Assembly: GCA_038065115.1 (NCBI GenBank)
Contig: JBBTRS010000031.1
Span: 1 to 19,776, forward strand
Length of the DNA stretch: 19,776 nucleotides
DNA from: MFKM01 sp038065115
GTDB taxonomy: Bacteria > Patescibacteriota > Minisyncoccia > UBA6257 > MFKM01
Reading direction: 5' to 3'
In this document: one piece after another, positions 7,966-15,006 of the stretch
Numbering within the stretch: the stretch's first letter is position 1
Layout of the letters: every line of letters starts with the position of its first letter
Position numbers and translations under genes: made by a program
The notes under the pieces: generated by a model
Database searches by the model: none
Seen by the model: the letters and a program-made list of their open reading frames with translations, nothing else
Told to the model about the DNA's origin: nothing

Positions 7966-9153
7966 TTAGTAACCGTCCAATTTTCCGATTTCGTCGTGTT
8001 GCCTGATTCTTTCCAGGGCCTTGGCTTCAATCTGCCTGATGCGTTCCCGGGTAACCCCGAATTCTTTGCCCACCTCATCAAGGGTGTGGGTAACATTGTC
8101 TTCCAGTCCGAAACGCATGCTTAGAATTTTTTGCTCTCTGGGCGACAGGTCGCTGATAATTTTTTTAAGTTGATTTCTTAACAGAGTTTGGCTGGCTAAT
8201 TGTTCGGGAGTGAGGCTTTGGTCGTCTTTGATAAAATCAGACAAAGTGCCGCCTTCGTTTCCGCTTTCATCAAGAGGAGTTTCCAGGGAAATAACCTCTT
8301 GGGAAATTTTTTGGATGTAATTAATTTTGCTCACGTCACTGCCCATTTCGTTGGCGATCTCTTCGGCTAAAGGCAGCCGTCCCAATTCCTGGGTTAATTT
8401 CCGTTTGATTTGCGTGTATTTGGAAATAGTTTCCACCATATGAACAGGAATGCGAATGGTTCGCGATTGATCAGCCAAGGCTCTAGTGATAGCCTGGCGA
8501 ATCCACCAGGTGGCATAGGTTGAAAATTTGAAACCCCGGCGGTAATCAAACTTATCCACCGCCCGCGAAAGCCCGATATTGCCTTCTTGAATAAGGTCCA
8601 GGATACCTAAGTTGGGACTGCGGTTGACATATTTTTTGGCAATAGAAACAACCAAGCGAAGATTGGCTTTCATTAATTGCTGTCTGGCCTTTTCGTCTTT
8701 TTTTTCTTTTTTCTTGGCCAGAATAACTTCTTCTTGTTGGGTTAAAAGGGGCGTTCTCCCGATTTCTTTAAGATACATTTGGACGGCATCGGGCAGGGTT
8801 TCTTGAAGAACCGAGCTCATTTTTTTGGGCTTTTTTTCTTCGGGTTCCTCGGGCGTTTTAATCAACTGTTCGGTTTCAATAACCCCGATTTTATTTTTTT
8901 CTAAAATATCATAGATTTTTTCCAAAAGGGGAACATTGTTTTCAATATTCGGGAAAAAATAAAGGATTTCTAAATCAGTAACGTATTTTTTGCCGCGGCC
9001 GTTTTTAATCAGTTTGTCTATTTTTTGTTTTTCTTTGCCTTTTAGTTCCGGCATTTCGTTAACAGGCTTGGCTGGTGAATGGTTGGGTTTGGAACGAAGA
9101 CGCGGTTTTGATTTTCCTTTTTTTGTTTTTTTTATTATTTTTATTTTTTTCAT
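7966..9153 (-). CDS. rpoD: RNA polymerase principal sigma factor RpoD (sigma-70 family)
   Basis: Primary sigma factor of 395 aa. A very basic N-terminal tail (MKKIKIIKKTKKGKSKPRLRS) precedes a short region 1.1-like helical segment, then region 1.2 (DAVQMYLKEIGRTPLLTQQE), region 2 with the -10-reading helix (GFKFSTYATWWIRQAITRAL), region 3 and region 4 (TLDEVGKEFGVTRERIRQIE, 357-376) that reads the -35. The near-consensus TTGACA/TATAAT sites elsewhere in the window fit this sigma factor. It lies 41 nt after dnaG, the classic dnaG-rpoD order without rpsU. An internal TATAAT at 9168-9173 may give it extra expression. Confidence 0.96.
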   Translation of the reverse strand: MKKIKIIKKTKKGKSKPRLRSKPNHSPAKPVNEMPELKGKEKQKIDKLIKNGRGKKYVTDLEILYFFPNIENNVPLLEKIYDILEKNKIGVIETEQLIKTPEEPEEKKPKKMSSVLQETLPDAVQMYLKEIGRTPLLTQQEEVILAKKKEKKDEKARQQLMKANLRLVVSIAKKYVNRSPNLGILDLIQEGNIGLSRAVDKFDYRRGFKFSTYATWWIRQAITRALADQSRTIRIPVHMVETISKYTQIKRKLTQELGRLPLAEEIANEMGSDVSKINYIQKISQEVISLETPLDESGNEGGTLSDFIKDDQSLTPEQLASQTLLRNQLKKIISDLSPREQKILSMRFGLEDNVTHTLDEVGKEFGVTRERIRQIEAKALERIRQHDEIGKLDGY

Positions 9154-9167
9154 AGTTTGATGAATTT

Positions 9168-9173
9168 ATTATA
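9168..9173 (-). promoter_or_regulatory. possible internal -10 box for rpoD
   Basis: A perfect TATAAT on the minus strand lies in the 41-nt dnaG-rpoD gap, 14 nt before the rpoD ATG. The -35 region is weak (TTCTTA at 15-bp spacing), so this is at best a secondary promoter. Confidence 0.35.
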
Positions 9174-9194
9174 ATCCTGAACCGATTTTAAGAA

Positions 9195-10919
9195 TTATTT
9201 ATTGTTTTTCAAATTATTGATTTCTTGGAAATTAGCTTGAAATTTTCTTAAAAGATTGTCTAAGATATTTTTATCGTCATTTTTTTGGGCCGACCTTATT
9301 TCTTCCTGTAATTGGCGGTTCTGATTTTTACGGAATTCAATTTTTAATTGCTTAATCAATTCTTGAAGTTCTTTTTTCAGGGTTGGATCGTCAAAATCGG
9401 AAAATTCATAAGCGGAGCGGAGGTCTAAAAAAGAAACTATTTCATTTTGCCCTCCGTCTTTTTGCAGCAACAAAGGGTTGTCTAAAAGTTTTTGCCAGTT
9501 GGGCGGAAAATAATCGCGACTTTGGGCAACAACGGGAAGAAATTCCGGTTTTGACAAGGCCAAAGACATAAGTTTTTGGCAAAGCAAATCCAATCGCGGC
9601 GGTTTTGCTGTTTCTTTGCTTGCCAATTCTTCAACGCCGGTTGAAGAGCTTGGTTTAATTTGGATGGTATTTAGCTCGTAGGCCAGGATTTTTTCTTCAA
9701 TATTGGATTTCAATGACAGTTCTTTTAACCAGTGGGATTGCTCAATGGCGCTTTTGATGGTTTTAATATGGGCGAGCAGGTGGCGAACGTTGCGTTTTTT
9801 TGATGGCCAATCCAAGCCGTCTTTCAGATAGAAATTAAAAAGACAGACAAAGGCCGGTTGAGCTCGGTCCATAGCTGTTTTAAGATAATCCGGATTTTTT
9901 TCAGCCGCTTCCGCCGGATCTTTGTAGCCGTTTAAATCAAGAACCTTGACGTTAAAATCAAGATTGCTAAAAAGACTAAGACCGCGTTCCATGGCTTTAA
10001 CGCCAGCTTCGTCTTTGTCAAAACTGACGATTATGTTATCGGCCAATCTTTTTAAATTTTTCAACTGATCTTGGCTTAAAGCGGTTCCGGAGGTGGCAAC
10101 CGCGTTTTTAATGCCTGATTGCCAGCTCATTAAGAAATCCATTTGGCCTTCAACCAAAAAAGCGGTTTGAGAATGGCTGATTTCCGATTTGCTTTTATGG
10201 AATCCGTAGAGGACTCGGGATTTATTAAAGAGCGGTGTTTCCGGGCTATTGACGTATTTGCCGGTTTCGGAGTTTTCCAGCGATGGCAAAATTCGGCCGC
10301 TAAAAGCGATAACCTTGCCAAAATTGTTGCAAATAGGAAACATTACGCGGCCGCGAAATCTGTCCAGATGACTGCCTCTCTCGGTTTTAATCGCCAATCC
10401 GGCTTTAACGACATCGTTAATATTATAACCAAGATTTATCAGATATAAAACCAATGATTCTCCGCCGGGAGCAAACCCGATTTCAAATTCTTCAATGGTG
10501 TTTTGCGAAAGAGCGCGTTTTTTCAGATATTCCAAAACCACTGGCGATTTAACCAACTGTTCTTTGAAAAAATTTTTGGCTTTTTCGTTAAGTTCGTAGA
10601 GAATGCTAAATTCTTTTTGATCTTGAATATTGAGACGTTTTAATTCTATGCCGGCTTTTTCGGCTAAAACCCGCAAGGCTTCGTAAAACTCCAGATTCTC
10701 ATACTTCATCAAGAACTTAATAACGTCTCCGCCTTCGCCGCAAGAGCCGAAACAGTGCCAGATTTGGCGTTCCGGCGAAACAATAAACGAAGGGGTCTTT
10801 TCCTGGTGAAACGGGCAGGGGGCTTTGAAGTTTTTGCCGGCCGGATAAAGCGTGATATAAGATTTGATAAAATCAACAATATTGATTTTCTCTTTAATTT
10901 CTTCTAAGGGAGTAAGCAT
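9195..10919 (-). CDS. dnaG: DNA primase DnaG
   Basis: Makes RNA primers for replication. The 574-aa protein has the N-terminal CHC2 zinc ribbon (Cys35, His38, Cys56, Cys60), the RNA polymerase core with its VMFPICNNFGKVIAFSGRI strand, and the TOPRIM domain with the catalytic Glu in LVEGQMDFLMS (Glu258) and the DKD pair at 301-303 (VSFDKDEAG). The C-terminal 200 residues are helical and would be the helicase-interaction part. One oddity: the second zinc pair is C-x3-C (CFGSC) rather than the usual C-x2-C (CFGC), confirmed in the DNA. It begins a dnaG-rpoD-alaS run and is divergent from apt. A TTGATT/TAAAAT promoter lies 9 nt before its ATG. Confidence 0.95.
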   Translation of the reverse strand: MLTPLEEIKEKINIVDFIKSYITLYPAGKNFKAPCPFHQEKTPSFIVSPERQIWHCFGSCGEGGDVIKFLMKYENLEFYEALRVLAEKAGIELKRLNIQDQKEFSILYELNEKAKNFFKEQLVKSPVVLEYLKKRALSQNTIEEFEIGFAPGGESLVLYLINLGYNINDVVKAGLAIKTERGSHLDRFRGRVMFPICNNFGKVIAFSGRILPSLENSETGKYVNSPETPLFNKSRVLYGFHKSKSEISHSQTAFLVEGQMDFLMSWQSGIKNAVATSGTALSQDQLKNLKRLADNIIVSFDKDEAGVKAMERGLSLFSNLDFNVKVLDLNGYKDPAEAAEKNPDYLKTAMDRAQPAFVCLFNFYLKDGLDWPSKKRNVRHLLAHIKTIKSAIEQSHWLKELSLKSNIEEKILAYELNTIQIKPSSSTGVEELASKETAKPPRLDLLCQKLMSLALSKPEFLPVVAQSRDYFPPNWQKLLDNPLLLQKDGGQNEIVSFLDLRSAYEFSDFDDPTLKKELQELIKQLKIEFRKNQNRQLQEEIRSAQKNDDKNILDNLLRKFQANFQEINNLKNNK

Positions 10920-10928
10920 TGTAAGTGA

Positions 10929-10957
10929 ATTTTAGCCTCCAAATTGGCATAAATCAA
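10929..10957 (-). promoter_or_regulatory. dnaG promoter, nearly leaderless
   Basis: On the minus strand, TTGATT (10952-10957) and TAAAAT (10929-10934) are separated by exactly 17 bp. The -10 box ends 9 nt before the dnaG ATG, so transcription would start 0-3 nt before the codon. Confidence 0.65.
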
Positions 10958-10967
10958 CCCGGGTTGA
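10954..10967. promoter_or_regulatory. 14-bp perfect palindrome shared by the dnaG and apt -35 boxes
   Basis: TCAACCCGGGTTGA is self-complementary. Each half supplies most of the -35 box of one divergent promoter (TTGATT toward dnaG, TTGAAA toward apt). It could be an operator controlling both, or only two symmetric -35 boxes back to back. Confidence 0.5.
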
Positions 10968-10992
10968 AAAATGTTTTAAAATTGTTTAATAT
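10964..10992 (+). promoter_or_regulatory. apt promoter, nearly leaderless
   Basis: TTGAAA (10964-10969) and TAATAT (10987-10992) are 17 bp apart on the plus strand. Only 11 nt separate the -10 box from the apt ATG, which implies a leader of about 4-5 nt. Confidence 0.6.
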
Positions 10993-11003
10993 TTTTTAGA
11001 GTT

Positions 11004-11525
11004 ATGGACGCAGTCAATTTAAAGGCAAAAATAAGAGAAATTCCCGATTGGCCTCAAAAAGGGGTCGGTTTTAAAGACATTACCCCGCTTTTGGAAGATG
11101 CCGATTGTTTTAAGTTTATCGTTGATCGGCTGGCTGGATTTTTCGCGGATAAAGAAGTTAAAAAGGTGGTGGGCATAGACGCCCGCGGTTTTTTATTGGC
11201 CTCGGCGGTGGCTTATAAGTTAGGAGTTGGCGTGGCCATTGTTCGGAAGAAAGGAAAACTGCCCCACGAAACCATCGCCCGCGAATACGAATTGGAATAC
11301 GGCAGTAATATTATTGAGATGCACAAAGACGCGATTCAACCGAAAGAAAAGGTGGTAATTATTGACGATGTTTTAGCCACCGGCGGCACCGCCAAGGCAA
11401 CGGCCGATTTAGTTGAATCTTTGGCCGGCGATATTGTCGGTTTTGGATTCTTGATAGATTTAACATTTTTAAAAGGGAAAGAAAAATTGGCGAAATATAA
11501 TGTCTTTTCTTTAATTCAATATTGA
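11004..11525 (+). CDS. apt: adenine phosphoribosyltransferase
   Basis: Converts adenine and PRPP to AMP. The 173-aa protein has the full APRT layout: IREIPDWPQKGVGFKDITPLL at the N-terminus (adenine-binding hood), VVGIDARGFLLASAVAYKLG at 55-74, RKKGKLPHETIAREYELEYG at 81-100, and the PRPP-binding loop VVIIDDVLATGGTAKA at 117-132. Length and start are as expected. It ends with TGA, which shows TGA is a stop codon here. The next gene encodes an MTA phosphorylase, which releases the adenine this enzyme salvages; the two are separated by a structured palindromic element, so co-transcription is uncertain. Confidence 0.95.
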   Translation: MDAVNLKAKIREIPDWPQKGVGFKDITPLLEDADCFKFIVDRLAGFFADKEVKKVVGIDARGFLLASAVAYKLGVGVAIVRKKGKLPHETIAREYELEYGSNIIEMHKDAIQPKEKVVIIDDVLATGGTAKATADLVESLAGDIVGFGFLIDLTFLKGKEKLAKYNVFSLIQY

Positions 11526-11692
11526 TATGAATTCCGCAGTCGCCTTTCAGAACCAGAATAATTTTGCTCCAGCGGCAAAATTTCCTGCCTGCCGGCAGGC
11601 AGGTCTTTTCCCTCGGCGTCCAAACTCCGCTTCACGGAAACCGAGCCCGTCGGGACTGCGGGATATTCTTCAAGGCGACCGCGGAATTCATA
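11526..11692. repeat. 167-nt nested palindromic element (MITE-like or structured RNA)
   Basis: It starts directly after the apt stop. Terminal 21-nt inverted repeats (11526-11546 and 11672-11692, beginning TATGAATTCCGC) match at 20 of 21 positions, and the mismatch would be a G-U pair in minus-strand RNA. Inside are AGAATA/TATTCT, a TTTTGC/GCAAAA hairpin, the 20-bp perfect palindrome CCTGCCTGCCGGCAGGCAGG at 11584-11603, a CTCGG/CCGAG stem enclosing TCCG/CGGA, and CCCG/CGGG. The overall fold is a long stem closing several hairpins. It contains no convincing ORF. It may be a non-autonomous mobile element, a processed RNA, or the apt 3' end signal. Confidence 0.7.
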
Positions 11693-11710
11693 ATTAAAAT
11701 TATTTAAAAT

Positions 11711-12508
11711 ATGGAAAAAATAAAAATTGGCGTTTTTGGAGGTTCGGGATTTTATAATCTTTTGGAAAAAGCCGAAGCGATAGAAATAGATACTCCTTAC
11801 GGCAAACCTTCAGCCAAGATTACGATAGGGGAATACGCCGGCCAAAAAATCGCTTTTTTGCCCAGACACGGCGAAAAACATCAGTATCCTCCGCACAAAA
11901 TCCCTTACCGAGCCAATATTTGGGCTTTTAAAGAATTGGGCGTGGAAAGAATTATCGGCCCTTCGGCCGCCGGCAGTCTTCAGCCTGGCATCAAACCGGG
12001 TGATTTTGTCGTCTGCGACCAATTTATAGACAGAACGTGGGGCCGGGAAGACACGTTTTTTGACGGCCCGAAAGTAGCCCATATTTCCAGCGCCCATCCT
12101 TATTGTCCGGAATTAAGGAAATTAGCGATTGCTTGTTGTCGAGAGCTGGGAATAACAACCCATGATAAAGGCGCGGTAGTGGTTATCAACGGCCCCCGTT
12201 TTTCCACAACCGCCGAATCCCGCTGGTTTTCTTCTCACGGCTGGGAAGTTATTAATATGACTCAATACCCGGAAGCGATTTTAGCCCGGGAAGCGGAAAT
12301 TTGTTACGCGAATATTTCTTTAATCACCGACTTTGATGCCGGTTTGGAAGGAATGTCGGATATTAAACCGGTTACCACCGAAGAGGTAATCAAGGTTTTC
12401 AATGAAAATAACGAAAAAATAAGAAAAGTTATTTTTAAAATGATTGAAAAAATGTTTAAGCCGAGCGATTGCCAATGCGGAGAAGCGCTGAAAACAGCCT
12501 TTATGTAA
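11711..12508 (+). CDS. mtnP: S-methyl-5'-thioadenosine phosphorylase
   Basis: Splits methylthioadenosine with phosphate into adenine and 5-methylthioribose-1-phosphate. The 265-aa protein carries IGVFGGSGFYNL at 6-17 (phosphate site), FLPRHGEKHQYPPHKIPYRA at 49-68, the GPRFSTTAESRWF segment at 161-173, INMTQYPEAILARE at 181-194, and the base-recognition motif ITDFDAGLEG at 205-214 with Asp207 and Asp209, which favours 6-aminopurines over inosine/guanosine. This pattern is MTAP rather than PNP. It ends in a strong bidirectional terminator. No clear ribosome binding site precedes the ATG. A TAAAAT lies 10 nt upstream but without a recognisable -35. Confidence 0.93.
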   Translation: MEKIKIGVFGGSGFYNLLEKAEAIEIDTPYGKPSAKITIGEYAGQKIAFLPRHGEKHQYPPHKIPYRANIWAFKELGVERIIGPSAAGSLQPGIKPGDFVVCDQFIDRTWGREDTFFDGPKVAHISSAHPYCPELRKLAIACCRELGITTHDKGAVVVINGPRFSTTAESRWFSSHGWEVINMTQYPEAILAREAEICYANISLITDFDAGLEGMSDIKPVTTEEVIKVFNENNEKIRKVIFKMIEKMFKPSDCQCGEALKTAFM

Positions 12509-12555
12509 AAACTAATAAATTAATGACGTCCGACGTCATTAATTTATTAGTTTTT
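12507..12555. terminator. bidirectional hairpin terminator between mtnP and the 3D-domain gene
   Basis: A 23-bp perfect inverted repeat (12507-12529 and 12533-12555) with a CCG loop, A-tract on one side and T-tract on the other. It starts within the mtnP stop codon and includes the stop codon of the convergent 3D-domain gene (12539-12541). Confidence 0.88.
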
Positions 12556-13039
12556 GGTCTTCTACGATTTCCACTCTGGTTTTTTTAACGCCGAATCGTT
12601 CGGCTTCTTCTCGGGTTGGAAACCAAATATCAACTTTATGGCTGTTTTTTTTGGCCATTCGGTCTTTGACGATGAAAATTTTCTCGCCGTAAAGATCCGG
12701 AAACCTGATTTTGGTATTGAATGCCAAGAAATTAGCGGCGACGATGCCATCTTCAACATAAGAACCCGAAGCGGTGATAAATGGCGTAGAATCGGTTTGA
12801 TCGGGCGTGCTGGAGTAGGCGGTTATTATCGTTAATTTGATTTCCGGTTCAATTTCGGGAATCGGGTTCGTTGGGGCTTCCACTATCGGAGCGGCTTCGG
12901 TTTTATTGAATAAATTGACCTTGATTAAGTCTTTAACCTTAAACGATAAATTAGGGAAAATAAGGCTAGGCGTTAAATTGAACAAGACCATTGCCGCCAA
13001 GAACTTGTTATCACGCGTATTTTTGTATTGTTTATTCAT
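12539..13039 (-). CDS. membrane-anchored 3D-domain protein
   Basis: A 166-aa protein with an N-terminal hydrophobic segment (about 13-30), a proline/glutamate-rich linker (50-66) and a C-terminal 3D domain of the YabE/YocH/MltA double-psi barrel type. The three conserved aspartates that name the domain are visible in TAYSSTPDQTDSTPFITASG (Asp83), FIVKDRM (Asp126) and KVDIWF (Asp137). Such domains are peptidoglycan-active or lytic transglycosylase-like, so an extracytoplasmic role in wall remodelling is inferred. The gene has its own near-perfect promoter and a leader hairpin, and it is convergent with mtnP. Confidence 0.85.
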   Translation of the reverse strand: MNKQYKNTRDNKFLAAMVLFNLTPSLIFPNLSFKVKDLIKVNLFNKTEAAPIVEAPTNPIPEIEPEIKLTIITAYSSTPDQTDSTPFITASGSYVEDGIVAANFLAFNTKIRFPDLYGEKIFIVKDRMAKKNSHKVDIWFPTREEAERFGVKKTRVEIVEDQKLIN

Positions 13040-13054
13040 ATGATTTCTTGAAAT

Positions 13055-13076
13055 AAAAAATCCCCATTTATGGGAT
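13055..13076 (-). terminator. leader hairpin with U-run, possible attenuator of the 3D-domain gene
   Basis: On the minus strand, ATCCCAT-AA-ATGGGGAT (one bulge) is followed by six T. It lies immediately after the predicted start point of the strong promoter at 13084-13113 and before the ATG at 13039. The stem is short, so it could be an attenuator or a 5' stabilising hairpin. Confidence 0.45.
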
Positions 13077-13083
13077 AATGTAT

Positions 13084-13113
13084 ATTATAGCATAGAACAT
13101 CTTATTTTGTCAA
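13084..13113 (-). promoter_or_regulatory. consensus sigma-70 promoter of the 3D-domain gene
   Basis: On the minus strand a perfect TTGACA (13108-13113), an 18-bp spacer and a perfect TATAAT (13084-13089) are preceded by an extended TGC. This is the strongest promoter match in the window. Predicted start is near 13077, giving a leader of about 38 nt. Confidence 0.85.
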
Positions 13114-13116
13114 CAA

Positions 13117-13278
13117 ATGAAGGTTCGCTCGGAAAAACTCGGCACTAGAGAGCAAAAACACAGGAAAAATGACGCTAAACAAGATGTTTTCATTGCTAAC
13201 GCGCGATTAGCTTGTTTTTCTAAAAAAATAAATTATCAGCGCGAAAAGGCTTTAAAAATGCTTTCATTTGGCGATTAA
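13117..13278 (+). CDS. possible 53-aa small basic protein
   Basis: An open frame with ATG at 13117 and TAA at 13276-13278 fills the intergenic region between the 3D-domain promoter and the hemerythrin operon. The predicted peptide is lysine/arginine-rich (MKVRSEKLGTREQKHRKN at the start, MLSFGD at the end). I recognise no family. A TATTTT lies 8 nt before the ATG but has no good -35. It is the only stretch of coding potential here and may be chance. Confidence 0.25.
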   Translation: MKVRSEKLGTREQKHRKNDAKQDVFIANARLACFSKKINYQREKALKMLSFGD

Positions 13279-13312
13279 AGGCGTAGAGAAGCATTAATCG
13301 TTTGATAATATC
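13279..13312. other. short gap downstream of the hemerythrin operon
   Basis: A 7-bp inverted repeat, CGATTAA (13272-13278) and TTAATCG (13294-13300), with a 15-nt loop spans this gap and the end of the small plus-strand ORF. It has no adjacent T-run, so it is not a convincing terminator. Nothing else was seen. Confidence 0.3.
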
Positions 13313-13774
13313 CTAATCGCGATTCACTAAATCAATTTCTTTGAATTTTTCCGTAATTGTTTTTTTCTGTTCATCGTCAAGGTGCATATCGGCTATCATA
13401 AACAGCATGCTGTTTTCTTTATCTATGTGCGGCCGAAGAATAGAAAATATGTTTTTTCCGATTTCATTCAATTTTTCAAAATCATTGATTCCCAAAACAT
13501 CTTTGAAGCTTTTTATAAGTTCAGTTAGCTCTTTGTGTTCCATTACCATCACTCCCGTTGGTCCGTCTTCCCGGGGAATGATTTTTTCTATTTCCAGAAA
13601 CAACGCTTTTTCTTCTTTGTTTAAAGAATGTTTATCAAATTCTTTTTCCAGTATGGATATATTTTCCGTCAGTAATTCCGCGTCCCTGTTTTCTATGCCG
13701 GTTTCCAGCCGGTTAAGTATTTCCAGGACTTTTTCGTGTTCTTTTTTTAAGATATCGGTTGGGTTGTCATTCAT
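13313..13774 (-). CDS. hemerythrin HHE-domain protein
   Basis: A 153-aa four-helix-bundle protein expected to bind a non-heme di-iron centre. Ligand positions: His13 in KKEHEKVLEIL, His49 followed by a Glu pair in DKHSLNKEEKALFL, His80 in VMVMEHKELTELI, and His116/Glu120 in LRPHIDKENSMLF (HxxxE). The protein is a single domain. It is the last gene of the ArsR-DUF1858-DUF438 operon, 26 nt after the larger hemerythrin. The role could be O2 or NO binding or iron delivery for Fe-S repair as in YtfE/ScdA; this is inferred from family and neighbours. Confidence 0.87.
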   Translation of the reverse strand: MNDNPTDILKKEHEKVLEILNRLETGIENRDAELLTENISILEKEFDKHSLNKEEKALFLEIEKIIPREDGPTGVMVMEHKELTELIKSFKDVLGINDFEKLNEIGKNIFSILRPHIDKENSMLFMIADMHLDDEQKKTITEKFKEIDLVNRD

Positions 13775-13800
13775 TTTTTAATTTATTCGTTATTCGCGTT

Positions 13801-14787
13801 TTAGCGTTCCGGCGTAAAACAGCAATAGCCGATTTTATCGCATTCTTTTTTTATCTTTGGCCATTCTTTTTCCGGTATAACTTGATTAGCCATCGGATAA
13901 AGAATATTGTCTTCTTTGTATATGTGATTCGGCAATTCTTCCGCCAGATATTTTTCAATTTTCCCGGCCTTTTTTATAAATTCCGAAAATGGCATTTTTC
14001 CGTATTCTTTTATGATTCCGTACAGTTCCTTTTTTTTCGGTTTCAGTTCTTTGTGTTCTTCTCTCATAATTTCCGGAGGTTCGGTGACTCCGAATTTCTC
14101 AAGCATCGGAAACAAGACCTCTTCTTCTCTTTGGTGATGTTTGTCGGCTTCCACTAAATGCTCCGCGATGTGTTCCAGTGTTTTCAATTCTTCGGAAATT
14201 CTGTTGAAATTTTTCGCGGTTTTTATTTTTTTGACAATTTCTTTTAATTTTTCTACAAAATCAAGAATCATTTTATGCTCTTCCATCAGGGTGCGCAGAG
14301 GATGGCCGGGTTTCAGGTTCATTTCCGGTTTTCCCAAATTATCCTTCATAACTTCCAAATGGACATCGCACAGCTTTCTCATTTCTTTGCGCGTCGCGCC
14401 TTCTTCAATCATTTCTTGTTCTATAAGCCCGAGGTCGGTTGGCGAAATGTTTTTGAGAATATCTTTCGCCTTTTCTTTCAGTCGGCCGGCGTCTTTTTTT
14501 GTTTTTAATTGTTTTATCAGGTTTTTTATTTCCTGTTTCCTGTCAATTTCGCCCGATTTTTTCTTTATGGCAAAAATCCAGTTCTTGGGGCCCTGCTGTT
14601 CATAACTCCATTCAAATTGTCCCTTGGATTCGGCTTCAAATTGATAATATAACGGCCTTGGTTCGTGGTCATTGATTATTCTAAGCGTTTCTCCTTCTTT
14701 AAGGCCATTCCACATAGCCCATATTTTTGAATGTCTTTCAAACGGGGGCAAGTTTCTTAAATCCAAAGTTTCAACTGATTTTTTCAT
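13801..14787 (-). CDS. DUF2249-DUF438-hemerythrin fusion protein
   Basis: A 328-aa protein with three parts. Residues 5-75 are a DUF2249 domain (ETLDLRNLPPFERHSKIWAM ... NDHEPRPLYYQFEAESKGQFEW), a TusA-like fold. Residues about 82-165 are a DUF438 domain (KQLKTKKDAGRLKEKAKDI, ending near KPGHPLRTLMEEH). Residues 166-300 are a hemerythrin bundle with His171, His206/210, His217/218 plus Glu221-223, His245, His288 and Glu292/Asp293. The C-terminus has a vicinal cysteine pair (IGYCCFTPER). This combination is known in anaerobes and is linked to oxygen/NO responses. It starts 5 nt after the DUF1858 gene with no ribosome binding site. Confidence 0.9.
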   Translation of the reverse strand: MKKSVETLDLRNLPPFERHSKIWAMWNGLKEGETLRIINDHEPRPLYYQFEAESKGQFEWSYEQQGPKNWIFAIKKKSGEIDRKQEIKNLIKQLKTKKDAGRLKEKAKDILKNISPTDLGLIEQEMIEEGATRKEMRKLCDVHLEVMKDNLGKPEMNLKPGHPLRTLMEEHKMILDFVEKLKEIVKKIKTAKNFNRISEELKTLEHIAEHLVEADKHHQREEEVLFPMLEKFGVTEPPEIMREEHKELKPKKKELYGIIKEYGKMPFSEFIKKAGKIEKYLAEELPNHIYKEDNILYPMANQVIPEKEWPKIKKECDKIGYCCFTPER

Positions 14788-14792
14788 ATTTC

Positions 14793-14996
14793 TTATATTT
14801 TATTCAGTTCTTCTAATAAATCCTCCAGTTTCTTGCCGTCTATGCCGTGGGCTTTCGCTCCTTGTTCCACGGTTTCCCAGGTCGCGACGGAACAGCCAAT
14901 GCAATGCAGTCCGTATTTCATAAACACATCAACTGATTTCGGATATTTCGCGATTACTTCTCCCAGAGTCATTGTTTTTGTTATTTTGTTGTCCAT
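14793..14996 (-). CDS. DUF1858 (ScdA_N-like) redox-disulfide protein
   Basis: A 67-aa protein, MDNKITKTMTLGEVIAKYPK followed by SVDVFMKYGLHCIGCSVA. The CxxC (Cys32, Cys35) within YGLHCxGC and the TVEQGAKAHGID tail are diagnostic of the DUF1858 / hybrid-cluster-protein-associated disulfide family, related to the N-terminal domain of ScdA-type iron-sulfur repair proteins. The frame is open to an ATG at 15056, but that would overlap arsR by 50 nt and add residues unlike the family, so the ATG at 14996, 10 nt after the arsR stop, is preferred. Next to two hemerythrins it probably works in the same redox or nitrosative response. Confidence 0.87.
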   Translation of the reverse strand: MDNKITKTMTLGEVIAKYPKSVDVFMKYGLHCIGCSVATWETVEQGAKAHGIDGKKLEDLLEELNKI

Positions 14997-15006
14997 ATCG
15001 TTTTTG

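Noticed and set aside
11526..11692. CRISPR-like or riboswitch interpretation of the repeats between apt and mtnP
   Set aside because: Repeats are inverted and nested, not direct and regularly spaced, and no known purine riboswitch core is recognisable.
13272..13300. Inverted repeat as terminator of the hemerythrin operon
   Set aside because: The loop is 15 nt, the stem only 7 bp, and no T-run follows on the minus strand.
13801..14787. Several plus-strand ORFs rich in Phe and Ser opposite the hemerythrin genes
   Set aside because: They are antisense shadows of AT-rich lysine/glutamate-rich genes and show no motif of their own.
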